A stretch of 64,000 bases of DNA from Hamadaea tsunoensis DSM 44101 (lineage in GTDB: Bacteria > Actinomycetota > Actinomycetes > Mycobacteriales > Micromonosporaceae), in the NCBI RefSeq assembly GCF_000428945.1, contig NZ_AUAX01000030.1, forward strand, positions 52,300-116,299. Direction: 5' to 3'. The position numbers and the translations under genes are program-made. The notes below the pieces were generated by a model. That model searched no databases, had not been told where the DNA came from, and saw nothing but the letters and a program-made list of their open reading frames with translations. This document shows positions 63,955 to 64,000 of the stretch, one piece after another (within the stretch, counting starts at the first letter, position 1; each line of letters starts with the position of its first letter).

Positions 63955-64000
63955 CGATCTTGCGCGAATGTTCGGGCATTTCAGGTGTTCCGGACGAAAT
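63952..64000 (+). repeat. 74-bp palindromic element, copy 5, cut by window end
   Basis: Left arm CGACGATCTTGCGCGAATG (63952-63970) and 30 nt of the inner part, ending CGGACGAAAT as in copy 4. The right arm lies beyond the window. Confidence 0.88.

Overview
This 64 kb window comes from the chromosome of a high-GC actinobacterium. The lineage markers are two WhiB-family proteins, a SigR/RsrA pair of the mycothiol-sensing type, the 24-residue ribosomal protein bL37, a fused Kgd-type 2-oxoglutarate dehydrogenase, a nickel SodN with its own peptidase, and an SCO7613-family membrane giant. Heavy use of GCGTACGC and of leaderless promoters (TANNNT 6-7 nt before the start codon) suggests Micromonosporaceae, such as Actinoplanes or Micromonospora relatives. 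That family assignment is inference. I see no rRNA, tRNA, insertion sequence, prophage or CRISPR. Most genes are housekeeping or exported-enzyme genes. The unusual content lies between them.

Layout. 1-8.0 kb: DMT transporter (partial), hisN, DUF2087 protein, aroA-rsgA operon, SRAP protease, a WhiB protein, the sigR-rsrA redox switch with a consensus SigR promoter, bL37 and a biotinyl carrier. 8.0-13.2 kb: TetR/MFS drug efflux pair, a SIS-domain sugar isomerase, a PdtaS sensor kinase. 13.2-19.0 kb: three large membrane proteins resembling GT-C glycosyltransferases. 19.1-22.7 kb: assimilatory sulfate operon (leader peptide, sir, zinc ribbon, cysH, sirB). 22.8-28.0 kb: alcohol dehydrogenase, malic enzyme, sodX/sodN, an orphan RsbW-like kinase, a diacylglycerol-kinase-like lipid kinase. 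28-34 kb: wblE with a perfect CRP-type box, DUF6104, kgd, a hotdog protein and a Uma2 nuclease. 34.2-36.4 kb: ornithine-lipid-type olsB-plsC-padR operon. 36.4-40.2 kb: response regulator, histidine kinase and HtrA, resembling MprAB-PepD. 40.5-46.6 kb: chitinase, ABC ATPase, a molybdate binding protein with a TOBE regulator but no permease, and a patatin. 46.6-56.1 kb: small membrane and SHOCT proteins, GlxA regulator, rhodanese, SCO7613 protein, FHA protein. 56.2-63.1 kb: rocD-ddaH, AI-2E transporter, second chitinase, priming glycosyltransferase. 63.1-64 kb: a gene-free field of nested palindromes.

How it fits together. Redox and sulfur metabolism recur: SigR/RsrA, sulfite and APS reductases, SodN, WhiB proteins. 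So do cell-envelope functions: GT-C proteins, ornithine lipid enzymes, lipid kinase, envelope-stress two-component system, polyprenyl-phosphate sugar transferase. Two chitinases and the SIS isomerase suggest a soil organism that uses chitin.

The most notable non-coding content is a set of dispersed structured repeats: (i) a 74-bp palindrome in at least five places, one of which supplies the C-terminus of SirB; (ii) a palindrome of about 93 bp in two places with identical flanks but different, still-paired central hairpins; (iii) 39-bp tandem arrays at two loci, one filling the gap between two divergent leaderless promoters and carrying a compensatory stem change; and (iv) an 890-bp terminal region where long inverted repeats are nested inside one another.
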